From Azolla caroliniana (lineage: Eukaryota > Polypodiophyta), in NCBI GenBank assembly GCA_043228905.1, contig JBHGNT010000020.1, positions 12,214,001-12,278,000 on the forward strand: 64,000 bases of DNA. Direction: 5' to 3'. Under the pieces are notes generated by a model. The model saw only the letters and a program-made list of their open reading frames with translations. It did no database searches and was not told the DNA's origin. The position numbers were made by a program, and so were the translations under genes. Each line of letters opens with the position of its first letter. Positions within the stretch are counted from its first letter, which is position 1. Positions 1 to 14,200 of this stretch are shown one piece after another.

Positions 1-836
1 GCCCATTATTAGTGCCAATACACAACATGAATATGGATGGATATATATTACATGCATGTGTTTGGCATGTTGAAGTATGATGGCCAATGACGATACAGAA
101 GGATACAAACTTCCATTACAAGTGGATGTCGCAACTTGCCAAATGTTGGGGCAACAAACTGAGAGGACGAGGATACCTCTTCTTCAACCAATATTGTTAT
201 CATATCCATTCTAAAAATGGGGTATTGGCTTTGTCTAAGCTTCCAACCTAATAGTGATATGTACAAGTAACAAATACCTCCTAGTAATAGCTTACCATTA
301 TACTGAATTAGTGGAATCAAAGGCAGTAAAGCCATGTAAACATTCTATCCTCATTATGAGCTCACTAACATGAACCCAATATAATAGAAATGTAAATATT
401 TGCATCCTCCTCTTAAATAATTGTAAATTTATGTTCTTTTCTTGTCATATCCTAGTATATGCTTGGATGAAAAGGAATCTCACGGGGTTCTACAAACAAC
501 CAATACTCCTTGAAAGATTCCATTGTGGTATATTCAGAATATTTGTTTTAGTACTAATTAGTGCATCTAAAATAATGGAGTTTCCATGTTTATATTGCTA
601 ATAGACAACGATAATAATCCTATTTTATAGAGCTTTTCATCAATATTTTGGCTAGAGGATTATATAGTAAGCTGAATAGCTTCTTATTGATGTGGCTTGG
701 ACTCTAGCTCTATGATATTGGTATAAAGTCTCTTCTTTTCTATTATGGAAGCCTTGGTAAATGGCAACAACTCTAATTGTCTCAAGGTTAGTGAAAATTC
801 TTATCATAGTGTTTTACCTTTATATTTTAACCCTCC
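1..836. other. No gene recognised
   Basis: AT-rich sequence. The longest open frame (48-335, minus, 95 codons) has no motif I recognise and no splice-joined continuation, so I do not call it a gene. Nothing else was identified. Confidence 0.5.
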
Positions 837-1355
837 CTAATAATTAACAATCGGCAATGGTTCGGTTCGGTTTGAGAGGGTCCAAACTGAACCGGTTTGG
901 AACCGAAGCGTTTAAATTTTTTGAAACCTGAACCAAACCAAACCAAACCGCAAAACTATTAAACCGAACCGGTAAACATTTTTCAAACCGTTACACCATT
1001 AAACCGTAAAAACCGCGATTTCGTGGTTCGGTTTCGGTTTTCAACATAGGTCAAAATTTTTATTTTTTAAAATTTAAAAAATTTAAAAGATGTTCCTAAA
1101 ATGTGAGAATAAGGTCTAAAAATGAAAAGATTCTTTAAAAACGATTTATTATTATTATTATTATTTTTCAATTTTTACAATTTAAAAAAATAAATAAATA
1201 ACCGTTAAACCGTGGTTTTTGACTGCTGAAACCAAACCGAATTGTTTTAAAAAACCCAAACCTGAACCGAACCGTTGAAACTGTTAAGTCATTAAACCAT
1301 AGTTCCGTGGTTCGGTTCGGTTCAAACCGAACCGTTGCCGATTGTTACTAATAAT
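837..1355. mobile_element. hAT-like MITE with 8-bp target duplication
   Basis: The element proper is 845-1347 (503 bp). It is flanked by an exact 8-bp direct repeat, CTAATAAT, at 837-844 and 1348-1355. Its ends are inverted repeats: the left end reads TAACAATCGGCAATGGTTCG and the reverse complement of the right end reads TAACAATCGGCAACGGTTCG. The interior is built from further AACCGAACC / GGTTCGGTT blocks plus a T/A-rich core, and has no coding capacity. An 8-bp duplication with short terminal inverted repeats is the hAT signature, so this is inferred to be a non-autonomous hAT derivative. A diverged relative is at 39301-39635. Confidence 0.82.
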
Positions 1356-3231
1356 GCAATTTAAATGTTCTTTTTTTCCAAAAAACTCACTAAAATCCAA
1401 TGGAAAAAGTTTGAGATTTTCCTTATTGATGTTTATCAGTTTAATTCCAAACATAAGGCCATGCATGAGTGATCCTTTCAATTAGTGGTTCACTCTTCCA
1501 AAATCAAGAGAAATTAGAAATTTCTAGTCGTCTTACTCTCAGAACTAAGACAAGATAGCAATAGAAAGAGCGAGAGAAAGAGTGATGGATGATAGAGATA
1601 GATGAGATAAAAGTGGATAGAGTGAGCATGAGAGAGAGAAACTATGAAAGGATTTAAGATAAAGAGATACAAAAGAGAGCTTAGTTGGAGGAATCAAGAC
1701 CGGTGTTGAACCATAATGGTTTGACAAGAATGAAGGGGCTTCATTATATAATGGGTCATGGAGCATTCTAGGGCCTAGGCTTTTCTAAAATGTTCTAGGA
1801 TTCTACCAATTATGATATTGTATTAAATTACATAAAAGATGTGTATTAGATTGCTTAATGGTGAAGTCCTTGGCATATACACACATAGGTTATAGGTTTG
1901 AGCTACGCCATCACGCTTATTTATCATGCATCACATACAATATACCCACTCTACTCTAAGTTTGCTTGTATTGTATATATTGAAAGATAAAGTTGGGCGC
2001 TTTTGGATGTGACCATTTTTGTCAATCCATCTTCAACACTTATGTAAAGCATAGTCATTTATGGTCAAATGCAATGCATTGTATCGAAGTGTGATAAACT
2101 TTCAAACTAGTTTAGGCAAATTTTGCATAATTAACTATTCTTGTCACTTGTACCCCAGTGTCCCATCTCACATCCAAGTGAGTATGAACTAAGTAGTATG
2201 GAAGAGATGATATAGGTGGTAGATGATTGGATAGGCTTTAAGATGCATTGATGTGTGTGGTTTCCTTGTTCAACAAAGAACATAGTTTTGTAGCTAGGTG
2301 CAACATCTATGGTACGTGATGCATGAGCCTCCACATATGTAGCATAGTGTGAAGTGTATAATGTGAAGCATGAAGAGAGAGGCAACTAACAAATTGCCCA
2401 TAGTTGATATGGTGATGGTTTCTCAAGAGTTTGGGAAGTGTGCCATGGTTAGGTCAATCACCACCATGTCACATAGTTTAAATTGAACAAAGTGATACAT
2501 GACACATCATAGATCTTTAAACGTACCAATCTACGACCATGATCTTGTGTTAATAGCCTAATAACTTAGCTCAACAACACACAATTAACAAAAATCTAAG
2601 GAGCTTCAACAAGAGAGACAAAGAAGAAAACATGTTGTGAACTAGAAAAATATCATAATAGGGTAATGCACAATTATGTCCTCTCTTATGTGTCCCATTA
2701 TAATCTACAGATTCGACCTTCTATGTCAAGAGCATTCGTGATCATAGAAATGTTTTAACAGCATAAAACATAAACGAATTTGGTGTTGTACATTATCAAA
2801 AGAAAAAGAAAACCTTGAACCATGATTTTTTAAGAAACAGGAAACACATCTAGCATTTTTCATCACAACTATTTGTATATCATCAAAGGAAAACCCTGTT
2901 ATCACTAACAAGAGTCCCATGAAGTTCTAAGAAAGCTCGAAAGAGTATTGGTATTTTTCACCACAATTTGTTCACAAAAAATTGCACATACAAAGCAATA
3001 GGTTCCCATATCTTTAATAAGACAGGATCACAAAATTCTGATGTCGCTTAGAATAGTGTCATAATGTTTTAAGAAAGCTAAAGGAAAATGATATTTTTTA
3101 TAGCAATACATTGCTAGCTAGAATGACAAGGCCTCAATCTAGTTTGTTCAGGGCCTGATTAGTACCATTCATTGAAAATTTGTATAACATGATTCCATGC
3201 CTTCCTCTCAAACCAGCAAATTCCATATGCA
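1356..3231. other. Intergenic, nothing recognised
   Basis: AT-rich sequence with a GA-rich stretch around 1555-1680. Short open frames on both strands have no recognisable domains. The right end is the 3' flank of the RUVBL2 gene. Confidence 0.5.
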
Positions 3232-5387
<2,156 letters not shown>

Positions 5388-5402
5388 TTAGGGTTAGGGT
5401 TT
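5388..5402 (-). promoter_or_regulatory. Telo-box upstream of RUVBL2
   Basis: On the minus strand this reads AAACCCTAACCCTAA, about 100 bp upstream of the RUVBL2 ATG. It matches the plant telo-box (AAACCCTAA), a promoter or 5' UTR element common in housekeeping, ribosomal and replication genes. Its function here is inferred. Confidence 0.6.
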
Positions 5403-5544
5403 ACGCAGGCATGGCTATGGCGAAACAGGAGGCAGTTATTAGTAGTAAGTAGTTCGGGCTCTGCAAGAAGAGCTGAACGAACGAAAGAAGAGAAAGAAAA
5501 AGCCCTGCAAAAAACCTTCGAGGGGGCCACAAAACACTAACAGA

Positions 5545-6177
5545 ATTAGGCCTCTAATTCCTCACTATTCACAAAAATAGGCCTCCAATCCCTTGGTAAT
5601 TACAAAACTATGATTCCTCACTAATTACAAAATTAGGCCTCTAATTCCTCATATTCACAAAATTAGGCCTCTACCTCCTTACTAGTTACAAAATTAGGCC
5701 TCTAATTCCTTAGTAATTACAAAAATAGGCTTCTAATTCCTCCCTATTCACAAAAGTAGGCCTCTAATTCCTCACTATTCCCAAATTTAGGCCTCTGATT
5801 CCTTTTTATTCGCAAAATTAGGCCCTCTAATTCCTCGCTATCCACAAAACAAGGCCCCATATTCCTCACTATTCACAATGTAGTACGTAAAATTCGTGTT
5901 CGTCTAACATAACATTCGTTTTCCTACGTTGGAAAACGAATGCGAACGTTATTTAAACATGCTTGTGTTTTTTTTAAAAGGTTTTTTTCCTTTTTTTATG
6001 TGTTTATTTACCTCGTAATAAATAGTTAATCCAAAAGTATGGTAGTTACCATTCTTCTAGGGTGTTTACCATACTCGAAATATTTAATCATTCACGAATG
6101 TGAATGCACGTATGGTACGTATGATTCACAATATTAGGCCTCTAATTCCTCACTATTCACAAAACTAGGCCCCATAA
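5545..6177. repeat. About 31-bp tandem repeat block
   Basis: Degenerate direct repeats of roughly AATTAGGCCTCTAATTCCTC followed by ACTATTCACAAA run from 5545 to about 5880, about ten units. One or two more units lie at 6128-6177, separated by about 240 bp of unrelated sequence. The array sits directly upstream of the RUVBL2 promoter. No coding capacity. Confidence 0.8.
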
Positions 6178-7890
6178 TTCAAGAAATGCCTTCTCCTACT
6201 ACAGACTCTCCATATTTAATCGATGCATAATTAGATGTTTTTACCAAAGTTTACGTTGTATCCTTGATCTTATGAGGAGCATTAAGATTAAGTGCATTGC
6301 CAATTATATACGTTTAAAACACGATCAATTGTCGGTTCGTGAAGATTTGAGTATCATAATAATAATATATCAAATGAACGAAATAATAATAATAGCAAGG
6401 GCCTTTTATTACAAGAGTACACTACGACAAACTTATTCTCGAAGGTACATTGAGCTCATTGGTGTCATACCTAAAGTATTTGTTGCATTAGTGAGTAAAA
6501 AGTCATGATGCCAATTGAGGTTCTAAACGTCCTTTTCTCATCAATCTTAAGTTGGGGATATCATGATCAAAGGCCTATCTTTCTAAAGTAGACAATAAAC
6601 TTTCCTTTATTGATCCAAGAGATCATCATAACTTAGTTTAAGTTATGATGCTCAACTTATATATAAATGCATTGTTGTGTCTTTTTTCTTCAAATATAAT
6701 ATTGGTGGAGTCTTGAATTTACTCAAACAAATAAACCCTTTGTGCCATGTAATTACGAAATTGTCATGATTCTTCATTTTTTTCCCCATTTTTTTTGGCA
6801 ATACTCTGACTATAAGAGACTTTGCAATCACCTTCCATTTTGAACTAGGCATCGACAATGAGTTCCAAGTTTTTGTTGATGGGTATCCTATAAGACAAAC
6901 ATCTACGAAATCATTGTGTCAAAGTCGTTCAACTTCATAAACACAAACAAGTGGATAGATTGGTATCCCATGCTCCACGTGCAACATGACTATCTTACCC
7001 TTGCAGTCAAAAATTATGTGATTGTGTCGTTAACTTTGACAATGCATAGGGTGCACACTCTACGATCATTATTTGGGCAGTGCCCTGATAGTGGTTGTCA
7101 AACTCGATGCTCGTTCTCATTCTCCTATAGCTTCAAAATGGTGTCCTCATAACATTGACGAGTATTTGTACTCGTTGGCCTTGTGGTATGTGACATGTAT
7201 TACACATCAGGTTGAGAGCATAGAAATCAAAACCAACTTAGTGTGAACTTGTCAATTCTAATTAGAATTAAAATAGACAAAGTAGTGCTTTGAGGTTGGC
7301 ATTATGGATTCTTGGAGCTTAAGGGCTCAAGATCACGAGTTATTCAATATATCAAGATCATGTCACTCTTAGGAGTGTGTGGGACTTGATCATACATGTT
7401 ATTTAGATGTCGAGGGAGAACATGTGGTTGTCTCTCAATGTCTATCATGAGAATGGTTTCAAGATTCGGATAAGAGATCTATTATGCGGGTTAATCTTAT
7501 TGTCCTTGTTTATCGCACACCTTTAAGAAGCAAATGTTGAAGATAGTAAATGCAAAATACGATGATGTTAACAATTCTTTCCCTTGTTTTGACATAGATC
7601 TATTTGATTAATACACGTTGCTAGTATTGTATAGAATGACATGGCATGTGCTAAAAGTATCATGAGATCGAAAGAAGACGAGGAGACAAGGCGATACAAT
7701 AGGTCATTGTGCTAATGATGTTTTTGCATATATTGATGTACAAACATGAGTTTGGAGAAGTTGGGATTGTGTTAGCTCGAGAACACCCAACAAGTGTATC
7801 TCTCGACATCACAATATCACCAATATTTCATCAAAAGGGTACTTCCACAATTATGAAAGCCAAGAGGAGTATACTAGTATATAGGGAGAG
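5881..7890. other. Intergenic, AT-rich, nothing recognised
   Basis: Apart from the outlying 31-bp repeat units at 6128-6177, no gene, RNA or transposon end was recognised here on either strand. Open frames are short and featureless. Confidence 0.45.
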
Positions 7891-7896
7891 GAAGCT

Positions 7897-8290
7897 CAAA
7901 TATCCATAAATTTGATGGATCAAACTTCTCTCCATGGAAAACTCAAATGTGATGTTGAGGTAGTGAAAAATTGTTGAAGCGGACATGTCTGATGAAAACT
8001 ATAAAGAACTATAGTAGCTTGCAATGTTGACCTCATACACTTGATGAATAACATCTACTTCTCAATCTTGGATTGTGAAAACTCAATGGAATTAAGGAAT
8101 AAGTTGGGTAATGCCAATGGAAAAAAATATTGCATCTAATAGTGTTTGTCTCATGAGACATGTTGTGTGAGATTTGAAGTAAGGAATTGAATCTTATTGT
8201 TGTATGAGATTCAAAGCGAAGCAATAGATGTTGAACTTTCTAGTAAAATGAAACAATGAATCGAACATAAAAAAATATCCATATGACAAT
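7897..8290 (+). pseudogene. Decayed Ty1/copia gag fragment
   Basis: Plus-strand translation near 7905-7950 gives HKFDGSNFSPWKTQM, the typical start of a copia Gag (F-x-G-x-N-F-x-x-W-K). Further on, in a shifted frame, comes LMNNIYFSILDCENSMELRN, matching the Gag segment with an (I/V)YFxxxxCxxAxELW pattern. Stops and frameshifts interrupt it, and no LTRs, protease, integrase or reverse transcriptase were found around it. It is a dead remnant identified from memory of the family; a translated search would settle it. Confidence 0.6.
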
Positions 8291-9049
8291 GCAATTGTGT
8301 TAAGCCAATTGGCTATCGGGGTTAGAAACATTAAACTCTTCAATTGATTAGTTCGAATTTGTAAGTATAGCACAGAGGAGTAGAGGGATCCATACGTTGG
8401 TCACATCCACCTGCAACCGATGGAGAAGGAAAGACTACACGTAACAAGAGGCTGGTGTCGTGATGTGGTGTGGCCAAAGGTAAAAAGTGGGAAAAGGAAG
8501 TGAGGAAGTGTGTGGAGAAAAAGGGGAGAAAATTGTGAAAAGGGGATGAGCTAGTATATATACAAAATAATGAACGAGGGTAGAGACTTCGAAATCTTTG
8601 CAATGAATCAAGGACTATTTTATTCTTGCTTCATTTTCGAATAATAACATTTTGAGGCCCCTCCCCATATAAAAGGATGGGAAGAGGGTACATTATGCTT
8701 CTCTAGTTCGTTTTTGGCGCTTTGGTCTTCTTCTTCTTCTATCGCATTTTGATGTTTTGGGTGCTCATCTTCATCTTACGAGTTTAGCATTTTGGGGGCT
8801 TCAAGGAGTGCTTTGTGTTGCTACCACTATTGTAATTGTTTGCTCGGACCATTGTACACCCTAACCTATAAAGGTTTATTCTTGCTTAATCTAAAGTTTG
8901 TCGTCTTAAAACAAGTCTCCTCGTTCTTAATCTTGTTTGTTCATCCTAAAGTTTATGTTCATTACGTTAATCATTTGTTTCCACCCTAACCTCGTACATT
9001 AATCACCGGCCTACTTCCGAGAGCAAGAAGGGGCGAATAGAAGGACACG
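8291..9049. other. Intergenic, nothing recognised
   Basis: AT-rich sequence with short pyrimidine-rich stretches (about 8720-8750). No recognisable gene, RNA or transposon ends. Confidence 0.45.
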
Positions 9050-9330
9050 TCTTTCCCTTTGATTATATTCCCCCTTCGACTCTACTTCCCTATGACCCTG
9101 CTTCCCTTCGAATATGCTATCCATTGACTTTGCATTCACTTTGGCTTTGTTTCCCTTTGACTCTGGTCTCCCTTCAACTTTACGCTCCCTTCGACTTTGT
9201 CTTCCTTTCGAGCCTAGGGATTTTTCGACTCTGAAGAAGTTTCGATTCTAGAAACGCTTTGACTCTATAGAACTTTCGAGTTTGAGGAGCGCTTGACTCT
9301 ATCGAGCTTCCGACTCCTAAGAGCCTTCAA
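9050..9330. repeat. Degenerate TTCGACTCT repeat tract
   Basis: Many imperfect copies of a block like CCCTTCGACTCTG recur at irregular spacing of roughly 15-25 bp (for example around 9075, 9135, 9170, 9190, 9225, 9245, 9290). The tract lies upstream of the FrnE-like gene. No coding meaning was found. Confidence 0.55.
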
Positions 9331-9469
9331 GTTGCACCCAATTAGTCCTTGTATCCTCTATAGTACAAGTTTCCCTTGGTCTCGCTCGAGTAGCACACAT
9401 ACATGCGTTTACGCGACACTGGACACTAGCCACATGCCAACACGTCTGTGAGCCAAAGACGACAATCTC

Positions 9470-9765
9470 TCCGTCTCTGGCTCTATCCCTTTGTCTCTCT
9501 CTGTCTCTATCTCTGTCTTTGTCTCTCTGTTTGTTTGTTTGTTTGTTTGTTTCTCTCTCTCTCTCTCTCTTTGTGCATGTGTGCATGCAAATCGAGAGGG
9601 CCGAAGGGCATTTGGGGAAATAACGAAAAGTCAGGGGCATGTCCAAGAATAAGAGAAACATGCATCGGACTGCTACTCTGTTTCCTTTGACACAGACGCA
9701 GACAGAGACAGACACAGAGAGAGAGAGACAGAGAGACAGAGAGACAGAGACAGAGTCTCTGAGCA
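9470..9765. repeat. CT-rich and GA-rich microsatellites in inverted arrangement
   Basis: A CTCTGT/TTTG/CT tract (about 9475-9572) is followed about 120 bp later by a GACAGA/GA tract (about 9692-9760). The two are largely complementary, so a transcript through them could fold back. The block lies within 400 bp upstream of the FrnE-like ATG at 9852 and is probably promoter or 5' UTR. Confidence 0.7.
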
Positions 9766-9851
9766 TCAGTCAGTGTACAAGGAAGACTTTCCTTCGTCAT
9801 TCGGTTCCCTGCTTGCTTGTGTAGATTTGATTTTCTCACACAGTTCTTGCC

Positions 9852-11224
9852 ATGTCGCAGGCGATGGTAACGAAGCCCCTCATCCGCATCGATGTCGTCT
9901 CTGACACTGTCTGTCCTTGGTGCTTCGTAGGGAAACGGCATCTCAACATGGCTATGGCCTCTTCGCGCGACAAATATACCTTTGAGGTTCTCGTATCAAA
10001 AGAAATATATATCATTCCTTCTTCTTTTCTTAATTGTATAATCAATGGGCGATTCCTTCATAGTTTCGATTAATAAACAAGACTCTCTCTTTTTCTTTTT
10101 CTCTCTGTAGCTCTTTCTCTTTCTTTCCACGAATTCTCAAATTCTTTGTATGATTGATGAAAAGGTATTTGTTAATGGCGTTGTTTAAACAAAAATAATG
10201 TTCGTTTCATTGTTCTCTTTCTTTTTTTTGGGTCTTTATTCTGTCATTAATAAATGGATTTGGATAACAAATGAGTAGTCTCATTACTTTCATTTTCTTT
10301 CTTCTTTTGGTCTTAACTATATGATCAATGAATGGATTTTTGTTCATGATTTGGAAGAAAAATATATTTGTTATTATATGTCTAATGAATGGATACCTAC
10401 TGTAGGTCAAGTGGCATCCCTTCTTATTGAATCCCAATGCAGATCCCAGAGGAGTCAATAAAATTGAGTATTATAAGAAGAAATTTGGGGAAGACCGAGC
10501 AATGGAGATTAAAGAGAGAATGACTAAGGTTAGTTCCTTTTTGCACTTAGGAAATGGCCACATCACTAGTTAAGTTTTTTCTGTACTTGTAAATTGAACG
10601 CATCGTTAATGCATTAATAGTGTTAAACCTACACACATCTTCATTAATGACAGCCAGAAACATATAAATAAACAAATATTTCCTAGTAATTCATGTATTT
10701 ATAGCCGCCTGATTAGCATGAATCATCACTGATTAATGGCTGTGATGTCCATTACAAAACTTTGTATCTATACACGATTAGTTTGTTGGCATTGCTTCTC
10801 TGCTCTTGAAGAATCAATCATATGTTTTTGAAATCGTAGTTTGGAAAATAAGGCAAAATAGGGAGGAAAGTTATTTCCCTCAATAATATTTCACTCGCTG
10901 ATTCTAATCAATATCTCTATTTCTTATCTGTATTTATACTTTATTACCATTTCACTAGCTGGTTTGTAGAGGTTAATTCACAGCTATGTTGGCAAATAAG
11001 AAGCATTGCATCACATTGTGCCTTGCAAATAATGTCCTGTTCCAGATTAGTTTAGGTCCTTCATTCATCATTTTTCTTAAGGAGCAAGTCTTTTGTGCTT
11101 TCTTATGTGCCAATATATATAGAGAGAGATAAACAGACTTTTTTTTCTTCCTCTTTCTTTTCAGCCGCCCACTTTTTCCTTCTTTTTCTTTTCTTCTCTC
11201 CTCCTAAAAAATCTATAAAATGTC

Positions 11225-11268
<44 letters not shown>

Positions 11269-14200
11269 GTTTATCCTTAAAATCTGGCTGTAGAAGATTT
11301 CCTCGAAGGTGATGAGGCGAGCAACTGCTGAGTCAGAATCCTTCATTCGGAGGTCTTCAAGATGCCACTTAGATTAATCAAGCCAAAACCGAACACCTTA
11401 TTTACTTCTATATATCATTTTTCAAATACTCAACATTGTTGAATATTTCCATTGCCACAAACTTGTGTGCCGTTGTCGCGTATTTCCGCGCGTGTGTGTA
11501 GAATAAGGCGGGACCACGGGGGCCTCGGATTAGGGAGTAGATGGGAAGACGGGTATGAGAAAAGTGGAAGAGATTAACACGGTTGAGAAAGTAGAAAGAG
11601 ACAATATATCTGAAGTTATGTATATTATGGACATGAAAGCAGCAAAGCGATTACAACCGCGGCCGCATGGGCCGGACTCAAAACATAAGTAGAATGTAAA
11701 CCCTAATCGGATAAGTAAAGAAAGAAATGACGAAACCCTAGAAGAAATCCTAAACCGAATAGAAACCCTCGACCTAAGTGGTATACCTCTTCTCACTCAA
11801 AATAGGCAACCCCGTCAATGGTGCCCCTTCCTCTCCTTTTATAGCATAAGGAGAGAAAGCCGTTACAAAAAGAAGAGACTAAATATCCCCTTTATTCAAT
11901 GGGGATATTTGCTTAGATACTAGGAGGAGGGATTGATGGGGCCTTAGCTCCCACTCCTCACACATACTACTATGCCCATTACTCACCTCGTACTCTACAA
12001 AGTGCACATCACATTTATGCCTCTACGAACTTTGTGGTGCACCTTTAGCACTTTAGATTATTACCCTTCCCATTACATTTTGTTTACATATTCTTATTAC
12101 ATAAATTTACAAGTGCATGTGCAATGTTGCACATCCCCATTTTATTTGTCCCTCTCGGTTTTCTCACCGTAGCCGGAAATCTTCACGACATCCGCCCCCA
12201 CCAAACTGCACATCCACCGGTATGATCAACCGGGTTCTCCGCCGTCCCGACACCCGACCGCCTTGCCGGCTCCTTCCGGCCCCGATCCGTCGGCTCCATC
12301 CGATCCACCAGGACCACCGCGTGTCCCCGAACCACTGACTCCATCCGATCTGCCATATCCGACGTTCATGTCGGTCCTCTCGGACGCCGTTGTCGACCTG
12401 GCCACTTCGACTTTGTCCGCCATGTATGCCCTTCGATTGGGCCCTCGGTCACGTTGGTTGTACGCCGGATTCCGCGCCTTGCGTGCCGCATATGTCCCTC
12501 CGTCGGTTCGATCGTCTCCGCGTCCCAGACGCCTCCGCATGCCGACTCTCTCCGCTCCGCGCTCGCCTTCCATAGGCTCTTCCCGTGTGCTGTTATCGTT
12601 CCCCGAATGCGCACTCGTTCTTCGGTCCTTAGGCGACCCCATTACGCACTCCTCACTCCCCCCTTGCTTGTCGTGCTCTCTCACCCTAGAGCGTACCATC
12701 ATACCGACCTCCGTGTCGATGTCCTTCGCCTCGACTTGCACCCTCTTGGCCTCGCATGTCCTCCGGGACGCCGCGCTTTCTCTTCCCAACGTGTACCCTT
12801 TTGTTCTCCGCGCACCATCCTTCTCTCCCGCCGTTCATTCGCCGATCATGACACCTTATCGCTCCGTCTCTCGCCACGTGCTTGCCTCTCAAAGGCTCGA
12901 CCGACCCGTCGTTGCCGGTCACTCGTTGCCGCTCTTCCGGGTGCATGCTTGCTTCTTGGCCCTTCGCCGGCCATAGTGCATGCTCCGCTTTACACCCTTC
13001 ACTCGCTGTAGACCTGACCTCCGCGTCGGCCTCTTCTCCCTTTGTTGCCGTAGCCCGTTCCGACTCGGGCTTGCTGTCTTGGCCCCGCTCGTCCATTATT
13101 TCATACCGGATACCCGCCCCGGTAACCTCGTCCACTCCGGTAACGGACTCCTCACCGCCACCCGCTGTCTCTCCGGTCTTACGTTGATCTGCAACCGCCA
13201 AAGTCTCTAGAATAGGTGTGGAGTGTCCCGCCCGTTTCCGGTCTTTCACGGAACCGTAGTCGTCATGCCCGCTTGACCTCCTTCTCGCGCTCACCGGCTC
13301 CAACCATGTGTTGTGACTCGTCCTCCCCGATCTCCAATCATGCTGGCTTGGTCCTTGCCCGGTTCGGTCTCGACCGATCATGTTCCGGTTTGGTCAGCTT
13401 CCTTCCATAATCGTAACTGGCCGGTAAGGTTTCGGCCGAACACTTCCGGTCTTGCCAACTCTTTTTCGGTTCAGGCCCGGTTGACTGGCCCCCGCTTCAT
13501 TCTTTTCCCGGTTCGCCTTCCGGTCGGGTCAGTTCCTGACTCTCTCCTTGTTGCCGCTCTCGGCCTCCCCTTCGGTCCTTTCGTATATGCCCGTTCCGGG
13601 CCTTGCATCCTCCTCTTCGTTTCGGTCACCCTCCTTGCCGCCGCCACCGTCCGTCACTCTAGGTCTCATACCGGCTCTCGGGCCGGATGCCTGAGTCTCT
13701 AGAACTGGTGCGGGTAAGATCCTAGCACCGCCGCTCGTTATGTCCGTAGCCACCTCCATCCGGATGTCGTTGTTCGTGGCTACCCCGTCTCCAATAGCGG
13801 AATCCTCGATTACGCTTGCTGCCTCCTCTTCCTCGATCTCCTTGCCGTCGTCTTGGTTGCCCGCCTTGCCGCCGCCACCGTTCGTCACTCTAGGCCTCAC
13901 ACCGGCTCTCGGGCTGGACGCCGGAGTCTCTAGAATCGGTGTGGGTAAGGTCCCGGCACCACCGCTCGTCTCCTCCCCGCTTGATGTTTCGGGCCACCGG
14001 GTCCCGAATACTCTGCCCACTCTCGAAGTGGCGCTCCCTGCTCCGTATTCACCGGCCTCATCCATGGCCGTCCATTCACCGCAAGACGAGAGGGTCGCTT
14101 GCTCCGCACCCTCTCCCACGTCACTGTCGTACGCTCTTCCGGCCTCCACATAGGCCCCGTCATCCACGCATAGGGAGGCTTCTTCCTCCGCATCCTCCGA

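Noticed and set aside
48-335. 95-codon minus-strand frame as a gene
   Set aside because: No recognisable domain, no supporting exons nearby, and a length that is not unusual in AT-rich DNA.
9317-9941. Ser/Leu-Cys and Arg/Glu-rich frames near 9.3-9.9 kb
   Set aside because: They arise from CT and GA microsatellites; the real gene starts at 9852 on the plus strand.
12263-13011. Long plus-strand open frames in the GC-rich region
   Set aside because: They are antisense to the gag-like frames of the LTR element and consist of Pro/Arg/Ser-rich low-complexity translation caused by GC content.
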